Source: Chlorobium phaeovibrioides
GTDB taxonomy: Bacteria; Bacteroidota; Chlorobiia; Chlorobiales; Chlorobiaceae
Length of the DNA: 64,000 nucleotides
Reading direction: 5' to 3'
Assembly: GCF_003968655.1 (NCBI RefSeq)
Contig: NZ_RXYK01000005.1
Coordinates: 1-64,000, forward strand
The notes under the pieces were generated by a model. That model worked only from the letters and a program-made list of their open reading frames with translations. It ran no database searches and had not been told where the DNA came from. The translations under genes were made by a program, and so were the position numbers. How positions within the stretch are numbered: the stretch's first letter is position 1; each line of letters opens with the position of its first letter. Of this stretch, positions 54,307 through 64,000 are shown piece by piece.

Positions 54307-55950
54307 TCAGTACATGCCGCCCATTCCACCCATTCCGCCCGGAGGCATTGCCGGCATGTCAGGAGTGTTTTCCTTGATGTCGGTAATGCAGGCTTCAGTG
54401 GTCAGAAGAATGCTTGCAACTGATGCTGCATTCTCAAGAGCGCTGCGGGTCACCTTGGTCGGGTCGACAACGCCGGCCTCAACAAGGTTCTCGTACTGCT
54501 CGGTTCTGGCGTTGAAGCCATAATCACCCTCGCCGTTCTTCACATGCTCAAGCACAACAGCGCCGTCGGTGGTGCCGGTGTTGGCAACAATCTGGCGAAG
54601 CGGCTCTTCAAGAGCGCGGCGGATGATTTCAATACCGGTCTTCTGGTCGTCATTGTCGGGCTTTGCATTGTCCAGGCCTTTGATGGCACGGATGAGCGCA
54701 ACACCGCCACCAACAACAATGCCTTCCTGTACGGCAGCGCGGGTTGCATGCAGCGCATCTTCAACGCGGGCCTTCTTCTCTTTCATCTCAACTTCGGTGG
54801 ATGCACCGATATTGAGGACGGCAACGCCGCCTGAAAGTTTTGCAAGGCGCTCCTGCAGCTTCTCGGTGTCGTAGTCGGAAGTCGACTTGTCGATCTGGCC
54901 TTTAATCTCGTTGATGCGGGCCTTGATCTCTTCCTGGGTACCTTTGCCTTCAACAATGGTGGTGTTGTCCTTGTCGAGAGAGACGCGGGCAGCCTGGCCA
55001 AGGTAGTTGATTGTGGCGTTCTCCAGCTTGTAGCCTTTCTCCTCGGAAATGACGGTACCGCCGGTCAGAATGGCAATATCATCAAGCATGGCCTTGCGGC
55101 GGTCGCCGAAGCCAGGAGCCTTGACGGCGCATACTTTCAGAGTGCCGCGCAGCTTGTTGACCACAAGCGTTGCAAGTGCCTCGCCCTCGATGTCTTCTGC
55201 AATGATAAGCAGCGGACGGCCGGACTGTGCACCTTTCTCAAGAATCGGAAGAAGCTCTTTCATGTTGCTGATCTTCTTGTCGTAAATGAGAATCAGCGCA
55301 TCGTCGAGCTCGGCTTCCATTGACTCCGAATTGGTGACGAAGTAGGGGGAGAGGTAGCCGCGGTCGAACTGCATGCCTTCAACAACTTTCAGCTCGGTGT
55401 CCATTCCCTTTGCTTCTTCAACGGTGATGACGCCGTCTTTGCCGACTTTGTCCATGGCCTCGGCAATGAGCTCGCCGATTTCAGGATCGTTGTTGGCGGA
55501 AATGGTACCTACCTGTGCAATCTCCTTCTTTCCGGAAATGCTGCGGCTGATGGTACGGAGCTCGGCAACAACCTCTTTGACGGCACGATCGATGCCTCTT
55601 TTAAGATCAATCGGGCGGGCGCCTGCGGCAACATTCTTCAGGCCCTCACGGTAGATTGCCTGTGCAAGAACGGTTGCAGTGGTGGTTCCGTCACCGGCTA
55701 CATCGCTGGTTTTGGAAGCAACTTCACGAACCATCTGTGCTCCCATGTTCTCGATTGCGTCTTCAAGCTCAACCTCTTTGGCAACGGTAACGCCATCTTT
55801 GGTTGAGGTCGGTGCACCGAATTTTTTGTCGATAAGCACATTGCGGCCGGCAGGTCCGAGGGTTACTTTCACGGCATTGGCCAGTTTGTCCACGCCAACT
55901 TTAAGTTTTGCCCTGGCGTCGGCGTCGAAAAGAATATCTTTGGCAGTCAT
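54307..55950 (-). CDS. groEL: Chaperonin GroEL
   Basis: 547 residues, the standard size. ATP-binding [14 protein letters not shown] and [12 protein letters not shown], the apical and hinge segments, and the flexible C-terminal tail rich in GGM units ([10 protein letters not shown]) are all present. It forms the 14-mer folding chamber with GroES in the cytoplasm. It lies 50 bases after groES on the same strand, and both are under the CIRCE operator at 56362-56388. A strong terminator follows. Confidence 0.97.
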   Translation of the reverse strand: MTAKDILFDADARAKLKVGVDKLANAVKVTLGPAGRNVLIDKKFGAPTSTKDGVTVAKEVELEDAIENMGAQMVREVASKTSDVAGDGTTTATVLAQAIYREGLKNVAAGARPIDLKRGIDRAVKEVVAELRTISRSISGKKEIAQVGTISANNDPEIGELIAEAMDKVGKDGVITVEEAKGMDTELKVVEGMQFDRGYLSPYFVTNSESMEAELDDALILIYDKKISNMKELLPILEKGAQSGRPLLIIAEDIEGEALATLVVNKLRGTLKVCAVKAPGFGDRRKAMLDDIAILTGGTVISEEKGYKLENATINYLGQAARVSLDKDNTTIVEGKGTQEEIKARINEIKGQIDKSTSDYDTEKLQERLAKLSGGVAVLNIGASTEVEMKEKKARVEDALHATRAAVQEGIVVGGGVALIRAIKGLDNAKPDNDDQKTGIEIIRRALEEPLRQIVANTGTTDGAVVLEHVKNGEGDYGFNARTEQYENLVEAGVVDPTKVTRSALENAASVASILLTTEACITDIKENTPDMPAMPPGGMGGMGGMY

Positions 55951-56000
55951 TGTTTAACTTTCCTCCAGTAAAGGTTGTTGAATTTCAAAAAACTGTTCTA

Positions 56001-56288
56001 TCAGCCCAGAATTGCAAAAATGTCCGACTCACGCATGATGAGGTAATCTTCCCCCTCAACACTCACTTCGGTTCCGGAATATTTACCATAGAGTACTTTG
56101 TCGCCGGCCTTCACAGGCATTTCAAGCAGCTGCCCGCTATCGGACATTTTTCCCGCGCCTACGGCAACAACTTCACCGTACATCGGTTTTTCCTTTCCGG
56201 TATCGGGAATGTACAGGCCACCTTTTGTTTTTTCCTCTGCGGGGGCGGGCTTCACAATAACTCGATCAGCTAAAGGTTTCAGGTTCAT
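56001..56288 (-). CDS. groES: Co-chaperonin GroES
   Basis: 95 residues. The start [19 protein letters not shown], the mobile loop [15 protein letters not shown] and the end [14 protein letters not shown] are family hallmarks. It caps the GroEL cylinder as a heptamer. First gene of the heat-shock operon, transcribed from the CIRCE-bearing promoter. Confidence 0.97.
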   Translation of the reverse strand: MNLKPLADRVIVKPAPAEEKTKGGLYIPDTGKEKPMYGEVVAVGAGKMSDSGQLLEMPVKAGDKVLYGKYSGTEVSVEGEDYLIMRESDIFAILG

Positions 56289-56361
56289 TGTCTTTCTCTT
56301 GTTTGAGTTTCAGATTAATCGTACGATACTATCAGGTATTGTTACTGACTGTTCCCTTTTG

Positions 56362-56388
56362 TTAGCACTCGGAAACGATGAGTGCTAA
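56362..56388. promoter_or_regulatory. CIRCE operator (HrcA binding site)
   Basis: TTAGCACTC, nine bases, GAGTGCTAA: a perfect match to the CIRCE consensus. It lies 74 bases upstream of groES. The repressor HrcA binds it and is released on heat stress when GroEL is occupied (established for the family). hrcA itself is not in the window. Confidence 0.95.
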
Positions 56389-56399
56389 AAGAACATTCA

Positions 56400-56428
56400 A
56401 GTATACACAAAAAGAGATTTCCTCCAAA
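56400..56428 (-). promoter_or_regulatory. Candidate groES-groEL promoter
   Basis: On the minus strand TATACT (56400-56405) is a good -10 box, with a weak TTTGGA 17 bases upstream. The expected start site would fall just before or within CIRCE, as usual for HrcA control. Confidence 0.45.
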
Positions 56429-56448
56429 CAAGCAACCACAAATTTATT

Positions 56449-56754
56449 ATGTCTATAGAAGAAACAGAACACAGCACCACAAGACTCTACTGGAGCATAG
56501 GAAAGGTGGCAACGGAAAAAATGGAGAGCCTTTTGTCGAAAATGAGCGACGACACGGCAACACAGGAGGACCGTCTTCATGCCGCTATTCTGCAGGAGAT
56601 AACGGCACTGGCGAAAAACCGCCTCTCGGTGGAGGAGAACGAAACCGGATTCGAAAAAGGAAGTGATGTCTGGGTGGAACGGACCTCGGAATCACATTTT
56701 CCGCACATACGGCTTCATGGGGGCGCGCTTGAGGATGACCCCATACTCGACTGA
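56449..56754 (+). CDS. Small acidic protein of unknown function
   Basis: 101 residues starting MSIEETEHSTTRLYW, hydrophilic and mostly helical in character (ATEKMESLLSKMSDDTATQE), with a short C-terminal part ending LEDDPILD. No signal peptide, membrane segment or known motif is visible. It is divergent from groES, 60 bases from the CIRCE operator, and convergent with uvrA (7-base gap). The frame has normal codon use for the region, which supports a real gene. No function is suggested. Confidence 0.55.
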   Translation: MSIEETEHSTTRLYWSIGKVATEKMESLLSKMSDDTATQEDRLHAAILQEITALAKNRLSVEENETGFEKGSDVWVERTSESHFPHIRLHGGALEDDPILD

Positions 56755-56761
56755 CCCCCCC

Positions 56762-59626
56762 TTATTCCTTCTTCGTCCGGCCGCTCCCTATGAAGGGGCG
56801 GAGATGGACGCCTGTCAGGGAATGGTCCATTCCGGCAATTTCTTCCGGCGTCCCTTCTCCGACAATACTTCCCCCACGGTCTCCGGCTCCCGGCCCCAGG
56901 TCAATCACCCAATCGGCCTGAAGGATGATGTCGGGGTTGTGCTCAATAACAACAAGCGTATTCTGCTGCTGCAGCAGTTTTTCAAAACATCTGGTCAGTT
57001 TCAGGATATCTTCAAAATGAAGACCGGTTGTGGGTTCGTCAAAAATGAAGAGGGTATGCTCAACATCGGCTCTGGCAATGAAACTGGCCAGTTTCAGCCG
57101 CTGGGCTTCACCGCCTGAAAGGGTGCTTGATGACTGGCCGAGACGGATGTAGCCAAGACCGACCTCGTCAAGAACGGCAAGTTTTCGGGAAATGGCTTTT
57201 TCCGTACGGAAAACATCAATGGCTTCAAGAACGGTAAGGTCGAGCACTTCGGCAATTGAGAGCCCCTTGTACTTTACCTCAAGGGTTTCAGGCTTGTATC
57301 GGAGCCCTCCGCAATCTTCACAGACTGCTTCAATATCGGCCAGAAACTGCATTTCAATGCGCACGCTCCCCTCTCCTGCACAGGCTTCGCAACGGCCTCC
57401 GGGAATATTGAACGAGAAATATCCTGCTTTCCATCCACGGGCCTTCGCGTCCGGGGTTGCAGCAAAAAGAGCACGGATATCGTCAAAAATTTTCAGATAG
57501 GTAACGGGATTGCTGCGGCTTGAACGCCCGATGGGCGATTGGTCAACATGCTCCACACGGTCAATCAGCCATCCACCGGTAATGGAGCGGTGGGTGCCGA
57601 CTTTTTCCTTCAGGATATCTTTTTCCCGAAGCAGACCTTTTTTGAGAATATCGTTGACGAGAGTGGATTTGCCTGATCCGCTGACACCGGTTACACAGGT
57701 GAGAACACCGATGGGAAAACGAACATCGATATTCTTGAGGTTGTTCTGCATGGCGCCCTCAATGGCAATGCAGCTGCTGAAAACGGCCTCCCGGCGTTTC
57801 TCCGGAATGGGTATGCACCGCTTTCCCTGAAGATATTCGGCCGTCAGCGAGCTCCCCGACTCCTTCATGGCTTCTACCGAACCATGGAAGACCACTTCGC
57901 CGCCAAGCCTTCCGGCGCGGGGGCCAAGGTCAACAACTTCGTCGGCCGCTTCAATGATTTCACGGTCATGCTCAACCACTACAACGGTATTGCCAAGATC
58001 GCGCAGTTTGCAGAGGAGGGTAATGAGGCGGGCTGAATCGCTTTGATGGAGGCCGATGCTGGGTTCGTCAAGAATATAGATGGCGCCGACAAGAGGAGAA
58101 CCGAGCGAGGTTGACAGATTGATGCGCTGGAACTCTCCTCCAGAGAGCGTGTGTGTCAACCGGTCGAGCGTCAGATAGTTGAGCCCTACATCAAGAAGAT
58201 AGCCGAGCCGCTTCCGGATTTCCTGAAGCACCGCATCGGCTACTTTCCGGTCAAACGGGGAGATGTCGAGATTCTGGAAAAAAGCGTGCGCGTCGTCAAT
58301 ATTCATCCGTGCAACATCGCTGATGCTCTTCCCCGACACTCTGACCATCCGGGCATCGGGATTGAGCCGCGATCCCTCACAGTCGTGACAGGTGGCATAA
58401 CCGCGATACCGGCTCAGAAAAACGCGCAAATGCATTTTATAGCCGGCATCTTTCTCGATCTCTGCAAAAAAGGGCCAGATTCCCTTGAATCCGCTATCGG
58501 GAATCCCTTTCCAGATACGGTCCCTGCTTGCCTGTGAAAGCTTTGCATAGGGCACATCAACTGCTATTCCAGCCTTTGGTGCTGCCGCAAGAAGCTCTTC
58601 AAGATTCCACCGGTATTTCTCTGAGTTCCAGCAGACAATGGCTCCATCTTCAAGCGTCAGGGACTTGTCGGGGATGACGGCATCTTCATCAATTCCTGCA
58701 ATCCTGCCGAACCCCTGGCACGACGAACATGCACCGATAGGGGAATTGAAGGCGAAGAGCTGGGGAGAGGGCTCCTGATATTCAACTCCGTTGAGCTCAA
58801 GCCGGTCACTGAACCTGTAGGTTTTCCCCCCCACAACCCTCAGCACGGCATACCCTCCCGATTCAGCAAAGCAGCTCTCGGCAGCCTGGGCTACACGGCT
58901 GCTGAACTTCTCATCATGACGGGTCACAAACCGGTCGACAAGAACGAGAAGCGTGGCCCGATCGGCCTCACGCATTGCCGCAACCTTTTCCCATGAGGCG
59001 GCGTCGTTCAAATCAAGCAGCGTGTCTCCGAAAACAAGACGGAAAAAACCTTTTTTCTTGAGATTCGTCATCTCGTCACGAACCGGGCAGGCATGCCGGG
59101 AACTGTCGTGATGGGAGGGAAAGGGAAAACCTGCATAAAATTTTGTACCCTCTTCAAAAAAGCCGGCCTGCATGCCGACATCATCAGGGGTATGCTTCAG
59201 GACAAGTTCATTGGTATCGGCCGAATAAATTTTGCCTATCCTGGCATAGAGCAGCCGGAGGTAGTCATAAATTTCCGACACGGTACCTACCGTTGAACGG
59301 GGGTTTTTCGGTATGGGTTTCTGCTCGATTGCAATGGCGGGAGCAATTCCCTCCACCACTTCAATTTCCGGCCGGGGCATGCGTTCAAGGAACTGGCGGA
59401 CATAGGCAGAAAGCGACTCCACATACCGGCGGTGCCCTTCGGCATACAGCGTATCAAACGCAAGGCTTGACTTGCCTGATCCGCTTACCCCGGTGAAAAC
59501 GACAAAACGGTTTCTGGGTATGCGGACGGTAATGTTTTGAAGATTGTGAGTGGTAATGCCTTTCAGAAGTATATCCGGCAGACTCGATTCAGAGGGGACT
59601 GAATCCGTGAGCCTTTTCTTGGTCAT
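56762..59626 (-). CDS. uvrA: Excinuclease ABC subunit A
   Basis: 954 residues. Two ABC ATPase units: Walker A loops GVSGSGKSSLAFD and GVSGSGKSTLVND, signatures LSGGEFQRI and LSGGEAQRL, and Walker B ILDEPSIGLHQ and IFDEPTTGLH. Zinc-finger cysteines are visible in CSSCQGFG, CHDCEGSR and CEACAGEG/CEDCGGLR. UvrA scans DNA for bulky lesions and loads UvrB in nucleotide excision repair. It is followed on the left by a small convergent gene and preceded by an Rrf2 regulator 21 bases away, with which it may share a transcript. Confidence 0.96.
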   Translation of the reverse strand: MTKKRLTDSVPSESSLPDILLKGITTHNLQNITVRIPRNRFVVFTGVSGSGKSSLAFDTLYAEGHRRYVESLSAYVRQFLERMPRPEIEVVEGIAPAIAIEQKPIPKNPRSTVGTVSEIYDYLRLLYARIGKIYSADTNELVLKHTPDDVGMQAGFFEEGTKFYAGFPFPSHHDSSRHACPVRDEMTNLKKKGFFRLVFGDTLLDLNDAASWEKVAAMREADRATLLVLVDRFVTRHDEKFSSRVAQAAESCFAESGGYAVLRVVGGKTYRFSDRLELNGVEYQEPSPQLFAFNSPIGACSSCQGFGRIAGIDEDAVIPDKSLTLEDGAIVCWNSEKYRWNLEELLAAAPKAGIAVDVPYAKLSQASRDRIWKGIPDSGFKGIWPFFAEIEKDAGYKMHLRVFLSRYRGYATCHDCEGSRLNPDARMVRVSGKSISDVARMNIDDAHAFFQNLDISPFDRKVADAVLQEIRKRLGYLLDVGLNYLTLDRLTHTLSGGEFQRINLSTSLGSPLVGAIYILDEPSIGLHQSDSARLITLLCKLRDLGNTVVVVEHDREIIEAADEVVDLGPRAGRLGGEVVFHGSVEAMKESGSSLTAEYLQGKRCIPIPEKRREAVFSSCIAIEGAMQNNLKNIDVRFPIGVLTCVTGVSGSGKSTLVNDILKKGLLREKDILKEKVGTHRSITGGWLIDRVEHVDQSPIGRSSRSNPVTYLKIFDDIRALFAATPDAKARGWKAGYFSFNIPGGRCEACAGEGSVRIEMQFLADIEAVCEDCGGLRYKPETLEVKYKGLSIAEVLDLTVLEAIDVFRTEKAISRKLAVLDEVGLGYIRLGQSSSTLSGGEAQRLKLASFIARADVEHTLFIFDEPTTGLHFEDILKLTRCFEKLLQQQNTLVVIEHNPDIILQADWVIDLGPGAGDRGGSIVGEGTPEEIAGMDHSLTGVHLRPFIGSGRTKKE

Positions 59627-59647
59627 GAGCGTGGAATGTCTTGAGCG

Positions 59648-60061
59648 TTAGTGTTCGTTGCGCTGCAGCAGTGTGGCAACGGTTGTGGAGGCAAGGAGAC
59701 CCTGAATGCTGTTCTGCAGCCCTATAATGTAACCGCGCATTCTGCAGGAGGAATAAATTTCGCAGCTGTCGGCATTGACGATACAGCGGACCATATGAGG
59801 CTCTCCCTCAATGGCCAGGCCAATATCGGCAACAGTAATCTCCGACGGAAGCCGGGCAAGCATATATCCACCTTTGACCCCCTGAGCTGAAGAGGCAATG
59901 CCTGCACGGGTCAGGTTCTGCATTGCCTTGGCAAGGAACTCCTGCGAAAAACCGATATCCCGGGCCATCTCTTTGACGGTTACTGCTTCACCTGAGCCCT
60001 TCATCGCCAGATAGGCGACGGCATGAAGACCATATTCAAACTTTCTGGAAACCTGCAGCAT
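59648..60061 (-). CDS. Rrf2-family transcriptional regulator
   Basis: Start at ATG 60061 (MLQVSRKFEYGLHAVAYLAM), 137 residues, with GGAG about 12 bases upstream; a GTG four codons earlier is too close to the ribosome site. The winged helix VTVKEMARDIGFSQEFLAK is followed by the family GVKGGYMLAR, and three cysteines (RCIVNADSCEIYSSC) could hold an Fe-S cluster as in IscR, RsrR or NsrR. It may sense redox state or iron-sulfur supply. Whether it controls uvrA or the divergent hydrolase is unknown. Confidence 0.85.
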   Translation of the reverse strand: MLQVSRKFEYGLHAVAYLAMKGSGEAVTVKEMARDIGFSQEFLAKAMQNLTRAGIASSAQGVKGGYMLARLPSEITVADIGLAIEGEPHMVRCIVNADSCEIYSSCRMRGYIIGLQNSIQGLLASTTVATLLQRNEH

Positions 60062-60209
60062 TCTTCGCTTCACTCCGGTTGATTATCTATCGCTAAAGCT
60101 TCCCGTCTGCCATACCCACAAAGTACGCTGAGTTACTCCTGAAGCCCCTTCATCTACAAACAATATATGATTATGAAATGTAACAGGTATATTGTGAATA
60201 AAAATCATC

Positions 60210-61079
60210 ATGAAAGCATCAGCAGCAGAGCGGTATTTCCAATGGGAACTTGATCAGGGAGTAACTGCCAAAATCCGTTACACAGAGCAGGGCACAGAGC
60301 AGGCCGGCAAACCGCCCATCCTTTTTCTGCACGGTTATGGCGGCATGATAGAACATTGGGACCTGAACATCCCGGAGTTCGCTTCGAACCATAAAATCTA
60401 TGCCATGGATCTTATAGGGTTCGGACAATCCGAAAAACCCAATGTCCGCTACAGCCTGGAACTGTTTGCCACACAGATAGATGCTTTTCTGGAGCTCAAA
60501 AAAATCAGCAGGGTGGTCATTGTAGGCCATTCCATGGGGGCAGCAAGCGCAATTTTCTATGCCCACTACAAACCCGGCAATGTAGCGGCTCTTATTCTTG
60601 CCAATCCGTCGGGTCTTTTTGGCGACACCATGGACGGCATGAACAGCGTTTTTTTCGGACTTGTCGCCTCCCCGCTCATCGGCGAAGCGCTGTTTTCGGC
60701 TTTCGCCAATCCTATAGGCGTTGGACAGAGCCTGGCTCCTACCTACTACAACCAGAGCAAGGTTGACAGCAAACTGGTTACTCAGTTCACCCGCCCCCTT
60801 CAGGACCGTGGAGCATCATGGTCATACCTCTCTCCATCACGGCGTCCGAATGACTTCAAGCTCAACCATCTGGAAAAACCCTCTCACTACAAGGGGAAAA
60901 CCTTTCTGATATGGGGAGCTGAAGATGTGGCTCTGCCGCCACATAAAATCATTCCTGAGTTTCAGGAACTTCTGCCGGAAGCTGCTGCATTCATTATACC
61001 TAAAGCGTCACACTGCGTCCACCACGATGCTCATGAAGCATTCAACCAGCGGCTCCGCCAGATTCTCAACACGCTCTGA
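60210..61079 (+). CDS. Alpha/beta-fold hydrolase
   Basis: 289 residues. The oxyanion region is [14 protein letters not shown], the nucleophile elbow VGHSMGAAS (Ser), an acid residue probably lies in [11 protein letters not shown], and the catalytic His is in [14 protein letters not shown]. This is a complete hydrolase triad of the kind found in esterases, haloperoxidase-like proteins and chlorophyll-pathway hydrolases. The substrate is not known. Divergent from the Rrf2 gene (136-base spacer) and convergent with lptD, 9 bases apart. Confidence 0.85.
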   Translation: MKASAAERYFQWELDQGVTAKIRYTEQGTEQAGKPPILFLHGYGGMIEHWDLNIPEFASNHKIYAMDLIGFGQSEKPNVRYSLELFATQIDAFLELKKISRVVIVGHSMGAASAIFYAHYKPGNVAALILANPSGLFGDTMDGMNSVFFGLVASPLIGEALFSAFANPIGVGQSLAPTYYNQSKVDSKLVTQFTRPLQDRGASWSYLSPSRRPNDFKLNHLEKPSHYKGKTFLIWGAEDVALPPHKIIPEFQELLPEAAAFIIPKASHCVHHDAHEAFNQRLRQILNTL

Positions 61080-61088
61080 ATAGTGCCG

Positions 61089-63758
61089 TCAAGAGCCGCC
61101 GCCAAGTGATGTCCCGCTCTGTTTGAAACGGATGTCGCGAAGCTGCGGCGCCTTCAGGCCAATCTGAAGTGAGTAACTCTTGAACTCGCCGAACGGGACC
61201 CACTGAAACGCCAGCTGCCAGCAGTGGAGGTCGCGATGGATTTGCACCATCGGAAACGCCATCTCGTTTTTCTGAAGGTCATAGCCGGCATTGAGCCACA
61301 GCTGCCAATGGCTGGAAAGGCCGAGTTTCACCATGGCGTTGAGCAGCGACATTGTTTCTGCCGAAACTGTCCGGCCCGGATAGTTTGAATCAGTCCTGTC
61401 TTTGCTGAGGAGCAGCGACATCTGGATCTGCCACGGCAGGGTGTAATCAATGTCACTGAAATCACCCATGTTCATGCTTTCAAGAAATGTCGACTGATTG
61501 GCATTCATGACAAGCGGAGCCGCGGAGCTCCTTGAAGTGCCCGATACTTCCCCCCCGGGCCTGTCTCCTTCAAAACTCAGACTCATGTTGACAAACCCTT
61601 TCACAAAACGCATGATGCCATACCCTTCAGAACTGCTTGAACGGTCGATTCTTTCTCCGGTTGAGGAGTTGTAGCTGTAAGGGTCATACATCCCGCCCGC
61701 GCTCAACAGGAAATGATCAGAAAAAGGAGTGACCTCGGCTCTGAGGGTGAGGGGGGCCCACTTCAGTGAATCCGCTGCTGCATTGTATTCCGTTCTTGCT
61801 GTCAAGGAGAGGAGTTCCCGGCTCCTGTCGCTCCCTTCTTCTCCTTCAATACCGGGATACTCGCTGCCACGGAATTTCCCGTGAAGAAGGTTCTTGAGCG
61901 AAATGCCCAGTGTACTCTGGCCAGCAGGCACTCCGGTGAAGGAGGGGGCCTCGAACCTGCCGAAAAAGAGGGGGTTGTACCAGCCGTAGGGGTCATAGGA
62001 AAAATCAGTGCCCGAAAACGACGGGTTCCATGTATAGCTCACCGTCGGCACAATGGTATGGCGCAGGGCTTTCAGCCCCATAAGATGCTCAAGCCAGGGA
62101 GTGTCAACCGTGCCATAGAGCCGGGTGCTGATATCGGTGGAAAACACCACAGTTGACGAGGTGGTGGCGGAATCGGATTCGGGCTCGTAGTGGACAAAAG
62201 TCAGCGACGGGTTCACATTGAAATGACGGTAGAGGGTAGACTGCATCCGCAGCGGCATCACGACTCTTGCTCCCGTATAGGCTGTGGGGTAAAGGGTGGT
62301 ATCGGGCTCGGCATTCTGAATGCTCAGCCCCTGGGTGAAGAGTGCGGTGAAGTTGTCGGAATAGCGTTTGTAATAGCCAACATCCACATTGGCATTGATG
62401 GCATTGCCGGTTGACTCGGTGTCGCCAGATGAAATGAAGTCTCCGGCATAGGAAACTCCGGTTGCGACGGAAACATTCGAGCGCCAGTCATTGGAGGTCA
62501 AAAAGGGATATATCCTGTTCTGGAAATACGAGGAGGCCACCCTCTGTGATGAGTTGTTGTTGCGCAGATCCTCTGACCGGTTGTATGAGAGCTCGGCAAC
62601 ACTGTTGTTGTCATGGAATGTTCGTGAAAGTGAGGCTGAAGCATTCGACTGTTCAGTGACAATGGTCTCCGAATCAATGGAGTTCAGGTCGGTCTCCCGC
62701 TCTCCTCCAATAAACTGCATGTTTGCATTGAGGGTGGTCTTTTCGTCAATTGCCTGACTGTGTATGATCCTTGCGTTCCAGCTGCTGCCTGCCTCCTCTT
62801 CACTGTATTCTCCTGTCAGTGAGCCCGAATAGTCTCCGCTCTTCACATACCGGAACCGCTCGCCGATCCTCCAGTCGCCACCTGCACCTATATCTCCCTC
62901 AAGGCGGAGATCCATGTAATCATTGATGGCCCAGAAATACCCGAGATTCGAGAGCATGAATCCGTCGCCATCCACCCCCGGCCGGGCAATCAGGAACCCT
63001 GACTTCCTGCCTGATGAAATGGGAAAGACCATGTAGGGAAGTGGAAGGAGGGGAATGACGGGAAGACGGTAGGAAAAAATTTCAGGGCGGACATACATCA
63101 CAATCGGCCAGGCTGAAATCCAGCTGTCGGGCGCAATATGTGCACGGGAGGCTGAAAACCAGTAATGTGGTTCTTCAAGGTCACAGGTAGTGAACGAACA
63201 CCCTTTGATGCTTAAATCGCCGTCGGGAAGGCGGGTAACATCATCGCCGTCAAAAATAATTCCATTGGACGATGAACTCGCCTCAAAGGTGCGACCCTTT
63301 CTGGTATCAAAATTATAGGTAATTACCTCACCGCTGAACCCCCCGCCGGAATCCGAAAATGCTGCCGGGTCGACAAGGGTTTTGGCTGAATCCGTTTTCC
63401 CGTATGCCGTCAGGGTTGAGGAGGCGTTGTTGATGATGATTTTCGGCGCTTTGATGGTAGCCCCTTCATGCGTCACAACTCCTTTTCCCCATAATTCAAG
63501 CTTCTTGGAGTCAAGCAGGTATACCATAGAATCCCGGGCAGCATAGACCACAGGACCTGAAACCCCTCCCCCGCTGCCGGAAAGGGTATCGGGCTGTGCT
63601 TTAAACAGCCCGCTGAATGGCTTGACTGGAGAGGAACTGCTGCTATCAGCTGCTGCAGGCTCCTGCCCCGAAGCCGCAGGAGACAAGCCGAGGCTTGAAA
63701 ACGCCGGAAGAAAAAGGGTCAGGAGAAGTATCCTTATGGATTGTTGCAAGCTCTTCAC
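61089..63758 (-). CDS. lptD: LPS-assembly outer-membrane protein LptD (OstA-like)
   Basis: 889 residues with an N-terminal signal peptide (IRILLLTLFLPAFSSLG). After a Ser-rich linker comes an OstA/LptA-like periplasmic beta-jellyroll part (about 65-230; LELWGKGVVTHEGATIKAPK). The conserved cysteine segment GCSFTTCDLEEPHYWFSA follows, then about 600 residues of alternating beta-strands for the barrel. LptD inserts lipopolysaccharide into the outer leaflet with LptE. The sequence is diverged from proteobacterial LptD, but the layout and cysteine motif support the call. It fits the many LPS genes in the window. Confidence 0.82.
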   Translation of the reverse strand: MKSLQQSIRILLLTLFLPAFSSLGLSPAASGQEPAAADSSSSSPVKPFSGLFKAQPDTLSGSGGGVSGPVVYAARDSMVYLLDSKKLELWGKGVVTHEGATIKAPKIIINNASSTLTAYGKTDSAKTLVDPAAFSDSGGGFSGEVITYNFDTRKGRTFEASSSSNGIIFDGDDVTRLPDGDLSIKGCSFTTCDLEEPHYWFSASRAHIAPDSWISAWPIVMYVRPEIFSYRLPVIPLLPLPYMVFPISSGRKSGFLIARPGVDGDGFMLSNLGYFWAINDYMDLRLEGDIGAGGDWRIGERFRYVKSGDYSGSLTGEYSEEEAGSSWNARIIHSQAIDEKTTLNANMQFIGGERETDLNSIDSETIVTEQSNASASLSRTFHDNNSVAELSYNRSEDLRNNNSSQRVASSYFQNRIYPFLTSNDWRSNVSVATGVSYAGDFISSGDTESTGNAINANVDVGYYKRYSDNFTALFTQGLSIQNAEPDTTLYPTAYTGARVVMPLRMQSTLYRHFNVNPSLTFVHYEPESDSATTSSTVVFSTDISTRLYGTVDTPWLEHLMGLKALRHTIVPTVSYTWNPSFSGTDFSYDPYGWYNPLFFGRFEAPSFTGVPAGQSTLGISLKNLLHGKFRGSEYPGIEGEEGSDRSRELLSLTARTEYNAAADSLKWAPLTLRAEVTPFSDHFLLSAGGMYDPYSYNSSTGERIDRSSSSEGYGIMRFVKGFVNMSLSFEGDRPGGEVSGTSRSSAAPLVMNANQSTFLESMNMGDFSDIDYTLPWQIQMSLLLSKDRTDSNYPGRTVSAETMSLLNAMVKLGLSSHWQLWLNAGYDLQKNEMAFPMVQIHRDLHCWQLAFQWVPFGEFKSYSLQIGLKAPQLRDIRFKQSGTSLGGGS

Positions 63759-63824
63759 GGAATGGCTGTCGGCAGTCTTTGGTTGTGATATTCTTGAGGA
63801 AATTATTAAATATAATTTTTATTG

Positions 63825-63837
63825 CCGTATGATACGG
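63825..63837. promoter_or_regulatory. Short palindrome between lptD and trpB
   Basis: CCGTAT-G-ATACGG lies in the 136-base divergent spacer, downstream of an AT-rich stretch with TATAAT (63811-63816). It may be a regulator site for trpB, or chance. Confidence 0.25.
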
Positions 63838-63894
63838 TACTTTCTGACAATCAGGGCTCTCCAGCCTGCTGCTGCAACCACTCGCATACAACTC

Positions 63895-64000
63895 ATGTCG
63901 CCATCAACCTACTCTGCTCCCGATCACGCTGGAAAATTCGGTGAATTTGGCGGGAAATTCATACCCGAAACCCTTGTCCAGAACGCAGCGGCACTGGAAG
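63895..64000 (+). CDS. trpB: Tryptophan synthase beta chain (start only)
   Basis: 35 codons from ATG 63895 run to the window edge. GKFGEFGGKFIPETLV is the unmistakable N-terminal signature of TrpB, the PLP enzyme joining indole and serine. It is divergent from lptD and about 11 kb from trpA. The rest of the gene is outside the window. Confidence 0.92.
   Translation, partial: MSPSTYSAPDHAGKFGEFGGKFIPETLVQNAAALE

Overview
The window looks like a chromosomal segment of a green sulfur bacterium (Chlorobiota, Chlorobiaceae). This is inferred from gene content and sequence character: an AcnB-type aconitase, bshA (bacillithiol-type thiol synthesis), a lone mreB, LptD for a Gram-negative outer membrane, CIRCE-controlled groES-groEL, and trpA and trpB about 11 kb apart. 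No rRNA, tRNA or CRISPR array was seen.

Region 1 (1-13.6 kb, minus strand) is a surface-glycan and nucleotide-sugar operon. In transcription order it holds a sugar epimerase, a GmhA-like isomerase, a nucleotidylyltransferase-PfkB kinase fusion (HldE activities in reversed order), an RmlA/HddC-like nucleotidyltransferase, two SPASM-type radical SAM enzymes, a HAD-phosphotransferase fusion, a split and shortened transketolase, two small methyltransferases, a WbuC cupin, a sugar C-methyltransferase and a DegT aminotransferase. It ends in a reading frame cut off by an insertion sequence at the left edge. The set suggests an activated heptose-like sugar that is then heavily modified.

Region 2 (13.6-20.8 kb) is an accessory island of toxin-antitoxin modules and gene relics: overlapping inverted repeats, a vapC stump, two pieces of an AlbA_2-type gene on either side of an intact VapBC/FitAB-like pair, two AbiE-type modules whose antitoxins are intact while both AbiEii toxins are damaged, a long palindrome that is a good candidate AbiEi operator, and a single gene encoding two complete tyrosine recombinases fused head to tail. 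The last is the most unusual object in the window.

Region 3 (20.8-38.9 kb, almost all minus) is an O-antigen or exopolysaccharide locus: ABC exporter, WecA/MraY-type initiating transferase, five GT4-type glycosyltransferases, one GT9, one GT25, asparagine synthetase, four methyltransferases (counting the plus-strand one), an EpsG/Wzy-like membrane protein, an unassigned GT-B-like protein and a lipid A acyltransferase. Many neighbours overlap by 1-8 bases, which implies translational coupling.

Region 4 (39-64 kb) is mostly housekeeping: a small repeat-rich lipoprotein, acnB, queA, hisD, mreB, bshA, a CDF metal transporter with an enlarged cytoplasmic part, a Na+/Ca2+ exchanger, an SDR reductase, a GT2, trpA, a CPBP protease, queC, groEL, groES, uvrA, an Rrf2 regulator, an alpha/beta hydrolase, lptD and the start of trpB. 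Family names come from reading motifs and recalling families; no database search was run.
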